Of a stretch of DNA of 64,000 bases, positions 43,901 through 51,535 are shown in pieces. Each line of letters opens with the position of its first letter. Positions within the stretch are counted from its first letter, which is position 1. The position numbers and the translations under genes were made by a program. This DNA comes from Ktedonobacteraceae bacterium (GTDB taxonomy: Bacteria > Chloroflexota > Ktedonobacteria > Ktedonobacterales > Ktedonobacteraceae). The notes beneath the pieces are model-generated. The model was not told where the DNA came from. It did not search any database and saw only the letters and a program-made list of their open reading frames with translations. The DNA is taken from NCBI GenBank assembly GCA_035653615.1, contig DASRBN010000008.1, positions 1 through 64,000 on the forward strand. Direction: 5' to 3'.

Positions 43901-45785
43901 GGCTTTTGTAGTCGATGAAGGCGAGATCGTGGCGCTTTTCATCGCGGTCACGCGCCATCAGATCGAGTCCCAGCGCCAGCTCGCGGTCGGGAATCTTGCA
44001 GGTTGCCAGGAAACGCGCGACACCGGCTTCGGGCGAGCTATCCTGCGGGTCGGGCTGTGTCAAGAAAAGGCCACCGTTGTAGACGGGCACGTTGAGGGCA
44101 GCGTTGCCCTTATCCACAGCCGAAAAAAGCTCCTGCAGCCGGTCGTAGAAGGCGGTGCTGAGGTCGTTGTAGGCGTCTTTCAGCTTGCGCGGAGCCTCGT
44201 CTTCAATCGTACCGGCCTTCTGGGCGATCTCCCTTTTCAGCTTTTCCAGGCTCTTTTCGTAGTAGCCGCGCTCTTCGCGCACGGGCAGCAGGTCGCGACT
44301 CTCGGCATACAGCAGGAAGAGCAGGCGATAGAGGAAGGTAAGCGTGGCGCTGAAGTAGGGTTCCAGCAAGGCATCGCGTGTACTGGCATCCAGGCTATCC
44401 AGGTTGGCGGGAAGCTGCTCTGTACGGCGAGCGTAGATGATGAAGCCGCGGGCGAAGTGCGGGAAAATCTCGAAGAAGACACGCTCTTTCAGACGCTCTC
44501 CCAGTTCGCGGGCGTAACGTTCGCTTTCGCTCATCAGGCTGTCCAGGAAACTTACCTGGCGTTGTTCGCCATCCACGAATCGTTCGCCGGGAACAAAGGC
44601 GGCGGCGCGGAAAAAGTGCCAGAAGTAGCGGAAGGCGAGTTCGCGATGCGGAGGTGGCTGCGCGAGGGTCTCTTCGAGGTCGATTTCATAGTAGTTGGTG
44701 GCGCGACTGTGGGCCCTGGCGGAATAGAGGCGCCAGGTCTTGCCGTTAGTGACGATGGCCCAGTCGGCCTCACCGGAGTCCAGCAGAGTGACGACGACCG
44801 CGCCGGGATTCTCGTCGGGCGTCGAATTGTCGCGCTGCTCGTCCTTACCATCGAGGCTGCGGCCCCAGGTATAGGCCAGGCAGAGCGCCAGGGGTTTATT
44901 CTGTTTGCCTGATTTATCGGCAGCCCGCGGGACACTATCTGTTATATAGAGCCGGTAATCCGGTTCAGCCGCACCATTATTACTGGCTTTTACGGATTGG
45001 AACGCGAAGCCCAGGATGGAGAAGACGGGTTCGAGCAATTGAGCGCGTGTCAATGACTCGGGCTGGTTGGAAAAGGTCTCGCGCACATCGGCGTAGAGTT
45101 CGCGCAGGCCGTGGAAGGCGCGCGTCATGGCTCCGGCTGCGGCGGAATCTTTCCATTCGGGGCTATCAGGCAGGCGCCGGGTCAGGTAGTAATCGGAGAA
45201 GAGCGCGCGGTTATTGAAGAACGGCTCGCTCCAATCGGCCACATCGTAGGCGCTGAGGAGTTTTTCGTACTGGGCAATGGTGTCGCTTTCGGTATAGCTG
45301 AAACGGCGCAGCACGCGCACTGCTACATCATCTGGATTGCGGCGATTGACAGTCAGAACACGAGGTCGCACTCCCACCTGTTTAGAGACGGGTGGCAGCG
45401 CAGCAGTCTCCTGACCCTTCGCGAGGTCGGCATTATAGCGTTCCACCAGCACGAAATCGAGGCGCTGGTAGTCGTCAGTGAGGACGAGCAGGTAATCGCC
45501 GGGCCGGTTGCGGAAGTTGCGCACAATGGCCTGGGTGGCAGCGACGGTGACAGATTTGAGTTCGAAAAGATAGACCTCGAACATGCGCGCATCCTGGCTG
45601 GCGAGGCGTTCGATGCGGGTAATATTGGACTTCAAGAGATCGTTCGTGAAGCCCATGGCGGCGATGTTCTGGACGAGCCGTTCGTTGGTATCGTAGCCCA
45701 GCCTGGCAAAAAGGGCGGCCAGGGCATCGCGATTGGCAAGCAATAGAATATCCTCGCGGGAGAGTTCGTAGTCTTCTCGAAGCAT
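40947..45785 (-). CDS. Eco57I/PglX-like N6-adenine DNA methylase, possible type IIG restriction enzyme
   Basis: 1612 aa. SAM motif I DPAMGSGHF at residues 788-796, catalytic NPPY at 1050-1053 in VVGNPPYVRQEG, then RFGMITANKFMRANYG. The first 650 residues hold an unassigned nuclease-like or recognition region (MFEVYLFELKSVTVAATQAI and DYLLVLTDDYQRLDFVLVER), and the C-terminal 400 residues a TaqI-like specificity region (KLRGGFFEPSYVFMKDVPIR). It methylates adenine in a specific sequence; whether it also cuts is open, since I cannot fix a PD-(D/E)xK motif (MFEVYLFELKS is a candidate E-x-K). The likely partner is the PLD-SNF2 helicase, making a DISARM- or BREX-like pair. Confidence 0.88.
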   Translation of the reverse strand: MLREDYELSREDILLLANRDALAALFARLGYDTNERLVQNIAAMGFTNDLLKSNITRIERLASQDARMFEVYLFELKSVTVAATQAIVRNFRNRPGDYLLVLTDDYQRLDFVLVERYNADLAKGQETAALPPVSKQVGVRPRVLTVNRRNPDDVAVRVLRRFSYTESDTIAQYEKLLSAYDVADWSEPFFNNRALFSDYYLTRRLPDSPEWKDSAAAGAMTRAFHGLRELYADVRETFSNQPESLTRAQLLEPVFSILGFAFQSVKASNNGAAEPDYRLYITDSVPRAADKSGKQNKPLALCLAYTWGRSLDGKDEQRDNSTPDENPGAVVVTLLDSGEADWAIVTNGKTWRLYSARAHSRATNYYEIDLEETLAQPPPHRELAFRYFWHFFRAAAFVPGERFVDGEQRQVSFLDSLMSESERYARELGERLKERVFFEIFPHFARGFIIYARRTEQLPANLDSLDASTRDALLEPYFSATLTFLYRLLFLLYAESRDLLPVREERGYYEKSLEKLKREIAQKAGTIEDEAPRKLKDAYNDLSTAFYDRLQELFSAVDKGNAALNVPVYNGGLFLTQPDPQDSSPEAGVARFLATCKIPDRELALGLDLMARDRDEKRHDLAFIDYKSLGVRQLGSIYEGLLEFKLRVAPEVMVVVKGKKTEEIVPYAEAQQKKLPILKEGRGKDARDKTLPKGSVYLENDRRERKASGSYYTPDYIVKYIVEHTVGPVLAEKLESLRPLFREAEKTLKVEKDKVRALNRKDISAENETYKKFRETLNEAFFDLKVLDPAMGSGHFLVEAVDYITDQMAKILTAFRWNPIIHELAQTRSEIQQEMERQGVTIDMSKLTDLNLLKRRVLKSCIYGVDLNPMAVELAKVSLWLDCFTLGAPLSFLDHHMKCGNSLIGGNVQEVEDALSHDLFGHQFAGLLSATQLMRKVGELSDVTAEEVAASRQAYKGAYDALAPFKRLLDVWISEYFGNKKARITTSVYAGAIVAGNYSKANAEDRQAIETALELAKTKRFFHWELEFPEVFFDETKRRENGGFDAVVGNPPYVRQEGLGDDKVAFKTMYEVFNSIADLYTYFIERGNVMLRPGGRFGMITANKFMRANYGAALRSFLTNKIRLEKLIDFGDLPVFGDATTYPIIILSSNNPRHTNPIEYALLKTLNFKSLPLAILSKIRKMPETAFSDSNWSLVATSEQSILDKLKAISISLGEYVNGTIRRGVLTGFNEAFVIDRETRDKLIAEDRKSAEIIKPFVVGEDVKRYNIDFEERYLIFTRRGIDITRYRAIKQYLLQYKTQLEPKPTSWNDRKQGEWLGRKPGPYKWYEIQDNIAYHAEFEKSKIIYPNICMQPEFAYDSDRYYSNQKTFIIPMADMYLLAVLNCTVMNFIFEVTLPKLRGGFFEPSYVFMKDVPIRRINFTLSSEQRAYYLEKARNLYATCLDKNDQACVLGFVDHHLAQQPEQSDVVHDLLAFLAGEMIRLNKEKRALQKQFLDWLVTTLHILPDREGRKGIEVLTGKGKITDYPGDYQKGEPYLEFADLYDILLKNKGKLGVSLSDTGLVERLRREYEGSLERVLPLKERLARTDALIDAVVYRLYGLGEEEIGVVEGRG

Positions 45786-45891
45786 GCGGCAAATCCTGCA
45801 TTTCTATACGAAAGTGACTGGAGTTGTGGCCTGTGTTGCCTGAGTGCAAGACTATCACGATTGGTAGGGGTTGTCAATCTTATAGCTCGCC

Positions 45892-45921
45892 TTGACATCT
45901 TCCCTCCCCATGTTCCATAAT
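45892..45921 (+). promoter_or_regulatory. Promoter of the fur gene
   Basis: TTGACA (45892-45897), 18-base spacer, CATAAT (45916-45921). The Fur box lies 18 bases downstream, before the ATG at 45971. Confidence 0.65.
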
Positions 45922-45938
45922 AGAACCAGAAAAAAAGT

Positions 45939-45957
45939 GAGAATGATTATCATTATT
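45939..45957. promoter_or_regulatory. Fur box
   Basis: GAGAATGATTATCATTATT contains the perfect core AATGAT-T-ATCATT and matches the Fur consensus GATAATGATAATCATTATC closely. It lies between the fur promoter and its start codon, so the protein probably represses itself (and perhaps the transporter downstream) when iron is plentiful. Confidence 0.8.
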
Positions 45958-45970
45958 AGGGTGACCTGAC

Positions 45971-46378
45971 ATGGAAACAATCACGAAAACAAAACTGAAT
46001 AGTAATGCGCAGGCGGTGCTGCATATCGTACTGGAGGCGCACAACCATCCGACGGCGCTGGAGATTTACGAGGCGGTAAAGACTGTGCGGCCCAATATGG
46101 GTCTGGCCAGCGTTTACCGCATCCTGCATAGCCTGGCCGAGCAGGGCTATATCCGGGAGATTGGACGCGACGAGGAGGGCAATCGTTATGATGGCAATAC
46201 CTCGCGCCATGACCATGCCGTCTGCACGAACTGCGGCGCCTTGCTGGATGTGCCGGTCGATGTCCATGTACCGGCGGACGCTTTAGAGCAGGCGGCACGC
46301 GCGGCAGGCATCGAACTGGGGTCCTACGAAGTTCGGCTCTATGGTCTCTGCCCGTCGTGCGCGACACGTACTGAATAG
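45971..46378 (+). CDS. Fur-family metal-responsive repressor
   Basis: 135 aa. Winged helix: QAVLHIVLEAHNHPTALEIY, then GLASVYRILHSLAEQGYIRE. Metal sites: HDHAVCTNCGALLDV and LCPSCATRTE give two CxxC zinc pairs plus the His-x-His of the regulatory site. It could be Fur, Zur or PerR; the Fur-type box in its own leader favours Fur. AGGGTG precedes the ATG. The VIT-type transporter follows 58 bases after its stop on the same strand. Confidence 0.9.
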   Translation: METITKTKLNSNAQAVLHIVLEAHNHPTALEIYEAVKTVRPNMGLASVYRILHSLAEQGYIREIGRDEEGNRYDGNTSRHDHAVCTNCGALLDVPVDVHVPADALEQAARAAGIELGSYEVRLYGLCPSCATRTE

Positions 46379-46436
46379 TAAATGATAGAGGAGCGTTTTT
46401 CCATGCTCTTCCTTCCACATACAAAGGAGTTCAGCA

Positions 46437-47084
46437 ATGCCCGGTGAACAACAGACACCTGTCAATGTCAATAAAGCCAGTAGCGTCGAGAATGAGACAC
46501 CTGTTTCCGATAAACTTGAGAGAATGTCAGAGCAAGATCAACTGGTAGCCGAGACGCCGGATACGCTTAAGGGACAACTGGCGGAATTGTTTCACGCGAT
46601 TCGGACGCGCGATGATACATCGCGCAATTTCCTGCTGCGCGTGGTGCAACCTGGATTGGCGGGCTTAATGGATGGCTCGGTCTCCACGCTAGCCCCCATC
46701 TTCGCGACAGCTTTCGCCACCCATCACGCCTTTTACGCCTTCCTGGTCGGCATCGCAGCCGCGACCGGCGCCGGTATCAGTATGGCGTTTTCGGAGGCGC
46801 TTTCGGATAATGGCGAGCTGACGGGACGTGGAAGCCCGGTGATACGCGGCGCGATTACCGGTATTATGACCTTCGTTGGCGGCGCGTTGCATACGCTGCC
46901 GTTTCTGGTCCCCGATCTACACCTGGCCCTGATTATCGCGTACTTCGTGGTAGCTTTTGAGCTGGTGTTGATTTCGGCCATCCGTCATCGCTACTTTGGG
47001 ACGAACTGGCTTATCTCGGTCGTGCAGGTGGTTGGAAGTGGTGCGCTGGTCTTCGCGGCTGCATATATATTCGGCAATGCGTGA
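46437..47084 (+). CDS. VIT1/CCC1-like iron/manganese transporter
   Basis: 215 aa. A hydrophilic 60-residue N-terminus is followed by VVQPGLAGLMDGSVSTLAPI, FATHHAFYAFLVGIAAATGA and GISMAFSEALSDNGELTGRG, the pattern of the VIT/CCC1 family, and by three more membrane helices. These proteins move Fe2+ or Mn2+ out of the cytoplasm. AAAGGAG precedes the ATG. Adjacent Fur and its box support an iron-dependent role. Confidence 0.82.
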   Translation: MPGEQQTPVNVNKASSVENETPVSDKLERMSEQDQLVAETPDTLKGQLAELFHAIRTRDDTSRNFLLRVVQPGLAGLMDGSVSTLAPIFATAFATHHAFYAFLVGIAAATGAGISMAFSEALSDNGELTGRGSPVIRGAITGIMTFVGGALHTLPFLVPDLHLALIIAYFVVAFELVLISAIRHRYFGTNWLISVVQVVGSGALVFAAAYIFGNA

Positions 47085-47171
47085 GGAATGAACCGGGGCA
47101 AAGCGAGACGATAATGAGGTTTTAACAAAGCAATCCGGCAATAGTGGTTCCGTATAGAGGGCCGGTGAAGG

Positions 47172-47253
47172 ATTTTCACAAATTAGTCCGGCAAAGGGAC
47201 GGGGCCGATCAAAAGAATTTTCACAAATTAGTCCGGCAAAGGGACGGGCCGAT
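47172..47253. repeat. Two direct repeats of 37-38 bases
   Basis: ATTTTCACAAATTAGTCCGG followed by CAAAGGGACGGG(G)CCGAT occurs at 47172-47209 and 47217-47253, 45 bases apart. The second copy runs into the palindromic element at 47246. Confidence 0.9.
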
Positions 47254-47287
47254 GAATCGGCGATGGGCGCGATAAATCGGCCCCTAC
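47246..47287 (-). repeat. 42-bp palindromic element supplying a stop codon
   Basis: On the minus strand it reads GTAGGGGCCGATTTATCGCG, then CCCATCGCCGATTCATCGGCCC. The first TAG of the element (47284-47286) is the stop codon of the zinc-finger gene, so insertion probably set the present end of that protein. Confidence 0.85.
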
Positions 47288-47520
47288 GAATTTATGTGGG
47301 CGGCATGATGGGAGGGTCGTTGCGCCTGCACATGTACTGCCGTTACACTCTTCGTGCAATGATCACAGACCGAAACAAGAACATAACTGTGAGGAGCACG
47401 TAACAAATGGGTATGGTGGCCGCACAGCTTGCAACCGCAGCGCGCGCAAGTCGAGGCATCCCACCGCGCGAGCGATCTATTACAGAGCGAGCATTTTTCC
47501 CTGGTATGTAAAAGACTCAT
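47284..47520 (-). CDS. FYVE-like Cys/His-rich zinc protein
   Basis: 78 aa from ATG 47520 (GGAG nine bases upstream). CSLCNRSLARWDASTCARCG, then CKLCGHHTHLL and VSVCDHC give four Cys pairs, spaced like the cross-braced zinc sites of FYVE/RING fingers; the 'CGCKLCGHH' run recalls the R+HHC+xCG core of FYVE domains. Bacterial examples are poorly characterised. It may bind lipids, protein or nothing but zinc; the match is by pattern only. The stop codon is inside the repeat element, so the original C-terminus could have been longer. Confidence 0.6.
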   Translation of the reverse strand: MSLLHTREKCSLCNRSLARWDASTCARCGCKLCGHHTHLLRAPHSYVLVSVCDHCTKSVTAVHVQAQRPSHHAAHINS

Positions 47521-47831
47521 TGCTCTATTCTCCATTTCAATTCCAATCAGCGTTCAAAAAGAGTTGCGTCTTCGACCGGGCGCAGCGGATATAACTCCAT
47601 GCCTTTGCTCTCAAGTTGGGCTTAGGATATGCTCATATCCAACCTCTTTACTATGATATTAGCACACCCTAATATCCGGCGTCAAGAGCACGTTATAGTC
47701 GAATTTTTCCTTGACAACTCTACAATAAATATGTTATGAATAAGGCATTGGATGTACCAGGACAGGAAAGGGACAGTATAAGATACAGACAATATCTTGT
47801 ACAAGTCACCGATAATGAAAGAGAGAAATCG
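47521..47831. other. Intergenic region with promoter
   Basis: 311 bases between divergently oriented genes. The promoter at 47711-47740 is the only signal found; no RNA gene was recognised. Confidence 0.5.
47711..47740 (+). promoter_or_regulatory. Sigma-70-type promoter for the esterase gene
   Basis: TTGACA (47711-47716), 18-base spacer, TATGAA (47735-47740). It overlaps an in-frame ATG at 47736, which therefore cannot be the translation start; this supports ATG 47832. Confidence 0.5.
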
Positions 47832-48800
47832 ATGACCCGTCGTACACCCGTGCTGAGCCTCGTTTTCGTCACCTGTTGTATCAGTATCCTTTCATTCGTA
47901 TTTCTACAGTTTGCCGGATTTCATCAAACGTCACAGGCCCGCGCCGCTTCACTTTACTCGATACAGTTTATCCCTAACGTTAACTATGGGGATGGGACAA
48001 TAGCGGAAGAAGTCCTGGATGAATGTTTACCTGTGAACACGCATTCCTTAGAGCCAGGCGTTATTATGATACACGGAGGTGGTTGGGTCGGAGGACAGAA
48101 AGAAAAATACGATATGATGTGTAAGCACTATGCATCTGAGGGATACATCGCCGTCACGATAGACTATCGCCTGGCTAATCCAAATCTTTCACAAGATACC
48201 GATCATTGGCCAGACCAGATCGGTGATGTCCAACTGGCGGTTCGCTTTCTGCGCGCGAATGCTTCTTCTCTTGGTCTTGATCCTGGACGTATTTGTTCGC
48301 TAGGAGATTCAGCTGGGGCGCACCTGGCCTTGATGCTTGACGAGTTGCAAACTATTCACCCATCAGATGTAGCCGGTGAATATCCAAACGAGTCACCCAC
48401 CGTTGAATGCGTCGTCGATCAGTTCGGGCCAACCGATCTGCGTGAATTATATTTTCAAAACAGAAAGAACCAGGAAGTCCAAAACGATATCCCTGCTCTT
48501 CTGGGTAGAAAGCCTTACCCGCTAAAAAAACCAGACCCGCTCGCTAACGATGCCTCTCCGATCGATAACATTGCTCCCCAAACAGGACCGGCGCTCATTA
48601 TCCAGGGCACCCTGGATAAGACGGTGCTACCAGATCAGTCAAAACAACTCTATCAGGCGCTTCTGAGTGATCAACGTTCGCCTCAATATATTTCCTATGA
48701 TGGAGGGCACGAATACAGCGGCCTTAAGCCATCCCAACTTCAGGCCATTATGACTCAGATCAACGACTACCTGAATGCTCGATTGCAGCCTGAAAATTAA
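47832..48800 (+). CDS. Secreted alpha/beta hydrolase (HSL-like esterase/lipase)
   Basis: 322 aa. Signal peptide or anchor (LSLVFVTCCISILSFVFLQF), then the oxyanion motif IHGGGWVGGQKEKYD, nucleophile elbow SLGDSAGAHLAL (Ser in GDSAG) and C-terminal Asp/His (GTLDKTVLPDQS, YDGGHEYSG). This is the hormone-sensitive-lipase-type esterase pattern; it hydrolyses esters outside the membrane. GAAAGAGAG precedes ATG 47832. Confidence 0.88.
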   Translation: MTRRTPVLSLVFVTCCISILSFVFLQFAGFHQTSQARAASLYSIQFIPNVNYGDGTIAEEVLDECLPVNTHSLEPGVIMIHGGGWVGGQKEKYDMMCKHYASEGYIAVTIDYRLANPNLSQDTDHWPDQIGDVQLAVRFLRANASSLGLDPGRICSLGDSAGAHLALMLDELQTIHPSDVAGEYPNESPTVECVVDQFGPTDLRELYFQNRKNQEVQNDIPALLGRKPYPLKKPDPLANDASPIDNIAPQTGPALIIQGTLDKTVLPDQSKQLYQALLSDQRSPQYISYDGGHEYSGLKPSQLQAIMTQINDYLNARLQPEN

Positions 48801-48805
48801 TAAGG

Positions 48806-50005
48806 TTATAAAAACCCAATCGAGCCACCCGGATCAGCTTCCGAGAGAATAGGGTCGGCTATCCCTTCGTGCATAAACTCCGCGAGCAGCTTTCCTGCCA
48901 TCATGCCTTTCTCAAAGCCAGAAGAACTGAGGCCTGTGAGCAGGTAGAGATTGTCGAAACGAGGAATCTTGCCGATCAATGGATGCAGGTCGCGAGTAAA
49001 GGGCATCCAGCCGGCCCAGGTACGGACGATGGGCAGGTCTTTGAGGAATGGGAAGAGTTCGAGCGCGTGGGCGTGATTGACTTCGATACCGGCCTGTTCA
49101 GGGATTTTGGGAACGTTCACCTGCCTGTCACCACCGAATATGATCTCGCCCTCGCGCGTCTGGCGACCATAAAGATGACGGGTGAGCCGCTGACCCTGGC
49201 GATGGGTGAGTTCGAGCGGGGTTTGCTCATCGCTGTAGGGATGCGTATGCCAGTAGAAGTGCGACTCCAGCGCGCCGATACTGTGAAAAATTCTGGGTGG
49301 CTGAGGAGCTGTGGCCCACATCTGGCCGCGCACAGGATAGACGGGAATAGAGAGGCCAAGCATAGCGCCGAGGTCGCGACACCAGGGACCGGCGGCTAAG
49401 ACAAGCGTTCGAGCTTTGAATGTCGCCGGTGGCGTGATGACCTCGTAGCTGCCCTCATCCAGGTGCGTAATGCCGGTAACAGTGTGGTGCGTGAGGATGC
49501 TCGCGCCATGTCTCTGCGCGAGCATTGCCAGCGCCTGCACAGTTTTCACGGGATTGGCATTGCCGCCGTAGGGATAGTAGAGACATCCCAGGATATGCGG
49601 GCTGAGTTCGGGTTCGATGCTGCGCGCCTCGCGAGCAGAAAGCAACTCCACCCGGTGCCCGGCGGCGGCCAGATTGTGGGCTTCTCGTTGGGCAAAAGCG
49701 TATTGTTCAGCGGTCTGGATGGCCTGAAGAGAGCCGCTCTGACGAAACTCGATGTCATAGCCGAGATCAAGCTGCAAGATTTTGAAGATTTCCAGGCTGC
49801 CGAAGTTGAGCGTTGATACGAGATCGGGTGTGTTACTCCAACCCGTGGCCCAGATCGTACCGGCATTCAGACCGGATGCTTCACTTGCAAGCTCATTTTG
49901 CTCTAGCAAGATCACCTCGTGTCCATCCTGCGCGAGATAGCAGGCAGTAGCCGTACCTGCTATTCCGCCACCTATTATGATGATCTCGCTTTGAATCCGG
50001 GCCAT
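48806..50005 (-). CDS. FAD-dependent oxidoreductase (DAO / glycine oxidase-like)
   Basis: 399 aa from ATG 50005 (GGAG seven bases upstream). Rossmann motif IIIIGGGIAGTATACYLAQD, the EQNELASEASGLNAGTIWAT loop, and C-terminal GWMPFTRDLHPLIGKIPRFD and LTGLSSSGFEKGMMAGKLLA match the DAO family of amine or amino-acid oxidases. Substrate not determined. The gene converges with the esterase gene, with only five bases between stops. Confidence 0.88.
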   Translation of the reverse strand: MARIQSEIIIIGGGIAGTATACYLAQDGHEVILLEQNELASEASGLNAGTIWATGWSNTPDLVSTLNFGSLEIFKILQLDLGYDIEFRQSGSLQAIQTAEQYAFAQREAHNLAAAGHRVELLSAREARSIEPELSPHILGCLYYPYGGNANPVKTVQALAMLAQRHGASILTHHTVTGITHLDEGSYEVITPPATFKARTLVLAAGPWCRDLGAMLGLSIPVYPVRGQMWATAPQPPRIFHSIGALESHFYWHTHPYSDEQTPLELTHRQGQRLTRHLYGRQTREGEIIFGGDRQVNVPKIPEQAGIEVNHAHALELFPFLKDLPIVRTWAGWMPFTRDLHPLIGKIPRFDNLYLLTGLSSSGFEKGMMAGKLLAEFMHEGIADPILSEADPGGSIGFL

Positions 50006-50229
50006 AGATTTTCTCCGAAAGAAGCTCAATGCAGAGCTAATGACCGCAACGGGAGATATCCGCTGAATATAATAGTATCATACGCTCGAAACGGTGATAT
50101 CATGAGTGATGGAAGATATTCTACTTACTTTTTGTTAGTTTAATAAGAGATACTTTTCTACCACGGGCACAGGTTGAGCGTCAAAGCCCGTGAAACATCG
50201 CAGGGTTTGCGAGAATGGAGATGAATTTT

Positions 50230-51117
50230 ATGTCAACGGAACAGCAAGCGTCAACAACGGCGAGATCGATCCATCCCGGCACGAGTATTGGACTGGTAAC
50301 ATTGCGCGTCGCGAATCTTGAGCGCTCGCGGCGTTTTTATGAGGGCGTGCTGGCATTCCAGCCTGTCGAGCAGGCACCGGGAAGAGTTGTGCTAGGTGAC
50401 AGGGATAAGCAGCCGCTGCTGGAATTGATCGAGGTTCCAGGAGCTGCGCCGCAGCCGCGCAGGGCAACGGGCCTTTATCACGTGGCTATTCTCTTTCCAA
50501 CACGTGCCGATCTCGGTCGCGAACTGGAGCGCGTTTTCCAGGCGGGCTTGCAGGTTGGCCAGGGAGATCACCTGGTGAGCGAGGCGCTGTATCTTTCCGA
50601 TCCTGATGACAATGGCCTCGAACTCTATCGCGACCGTCCCAGGAGCGAATGGCGCTGGACAAACGGTATGGTTCAGATGGCTACCGACCCGGTCGATATC
50701 CGTGGCATCCTCGAGGAGGGCAGGCGCGGGGTTAAACCATGGGAAGTGATTCCGGCGGGGACGCGCGTTGGTCATATCCATTTGCAAGTCGGCGATATCG
50801 CGGAGGCGAGGCGCTTCTATTCCACCATCCTTGGTTTCGATATCACCGCGGATTTATCGGCGCACGGGGCGCTTTTCGTCAGCGCCGGTGGCTATCATCA
50901 CCACATCGGCCTGAACACCTGGCACTCGCGCGGAGCAAAACCGACACCATCGAACGCCGCCGGTCTGCAAAGCTATGTGATTAACATTCCTACACGTGAG
51001 GGCTTGCAAGAAGTCAGGCAGCGGCTGGTTGCGTATGGCGTTCCTTTTGAGGAGCAGGAAAACAGCATTCGCGTCAATGATCCCTGGCAGAACACGATTA
51101 TCCTGCAAGTTCAATAA
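50230..51117 (+). CDS. Two-domain VOC dioxygenase (CatE-like catechol 2,3-dioxygenase family)
   Basis: 295 aa, two VOC repeats. Repeat one: IGLVTLRVANLERSRRFYEG, TGLYHVAILFPTRADLGREL, LYLSDPDDNGLELYRDRP. Repeat two: GHIHLQVGDIAEARRFYSTI, GGYHHHIGLNTWHSRG. Metal ligands would be the His/Glu of HVAIL...GLELY. This matches the Bacillus CatE/YfiE group of ring-cleaving enzymes. ATG 50230 has GGAG nine bases upstream. A 68-nt palindrome starts on the base after its TAA. Confidence 0.87.
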   Translation: MSTEQQASTTARSIHPGTSIGLVTLRVANLERSRRFYEGVLAFQPVEQAPGRVVLGDRDKQPLLELIEVPGAAPQPRRATGLYHVAILFPTRADLGRELERVFQAGLQVGQGDHLVSEALYLSDPDDNGLELYRDRPRSEWRWTNGMVQMATDPVDIRGILEEGRRGVKPWEVIPAGTRVGHIHLQVGDIAEARRFYSTILGFDITADLSAHGALFVSAGGYHHHIGLNTWHSRGAKPTPSNAAGLQSYVINIPTREGLQEVRQRLVAYGVPFEEQENSIRVNDPWQNTIILQVQ

Positions 51118-51185
51118 GACGAGTTGAGCGATCACCATGCAGGGCAACCGCGCGGTTGCCCTGCATGGTGATCGCTCAACTCGTC
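51118..51185. terminator. 68-nt perfect palindrome at the shared 3' end of convergent genes
   Basis: Two perfect 34-base arms without a loop (centre between 51151 and 51152). The arm contains GAGCGATCACCATGCAGGGC then AACCGC. It begins immediately after the stop of the dioxygenase gene and ends 12 bases before the end of the convergent 73-aa gene, so it probably ends both transcripts. Confidence 0.88.
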
Positions 51186-51196
51186 CTGGGAAAAAA

Positions 51197-51418
51197 CTAA
51201 AGGCTGCCGGTAAAGGGCTTGACCCGCGGACGGAACTGCTCTTCCGGCCGCATCAACAGCCCCAACTTCATCAGCAAGCCCTCGAGAGAGTTCATCAAGC
51301 CCTGAAATGGATCGCCTTGCGGTCTCACACTGGCGGCCAGGCGAATCTGTTGTGCCTCACGTTCAAGTTCTTGCCGGCGCATGGGTGCGTATTGCTCATG
51401 GTAATAAATTGATAACAT
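51197..51418 (-). CDS. Small hypothetical protein
   Basis: 73 aa, not recognised. MLSIYYHEQYAPMRRQELER begins a charged helix, then GLMNSLEGLLMKLGLLM forms an amphipathic helix and the end is basic. AAAGGAAC lies upstream of the ATG. About 120 bases upstream is a block that recurs in front of the collagen-like gene. Confidence 0.55.
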   Translation of the reverse strand: MLSIYYHEQYAPMRRQELEREAQQIRLAASVRPQGDPFQGLMNSLEGLLMKLGLLMRPEEQFRPRVKPFTGSL

Positions 51419-51535
51419 TGTTGTTGTTCCTTTCTTTTTTATCTGTTTGAACTATAGCTGGTTACTTTAAACAATCCTCACACTACCCTACGAGTTGTTG
51501 CATATTTTTTTCATTGGCTTTCGCTCACCCGCCTG

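Noticed and set aside
42717-44912. 731-aa open frame on the plus strand
   Set aside because: It lies entirely antisense to the Eco57I/PglX-like methylase, whose motifs are clear; its composition is that of a GC-rich shadow frame with no recognisable domain.
47172-47253. Possible CRISPR array
   Set aside because: Only two direct copies with an 8-base gap, no array of spacers and no cas genes in the window.
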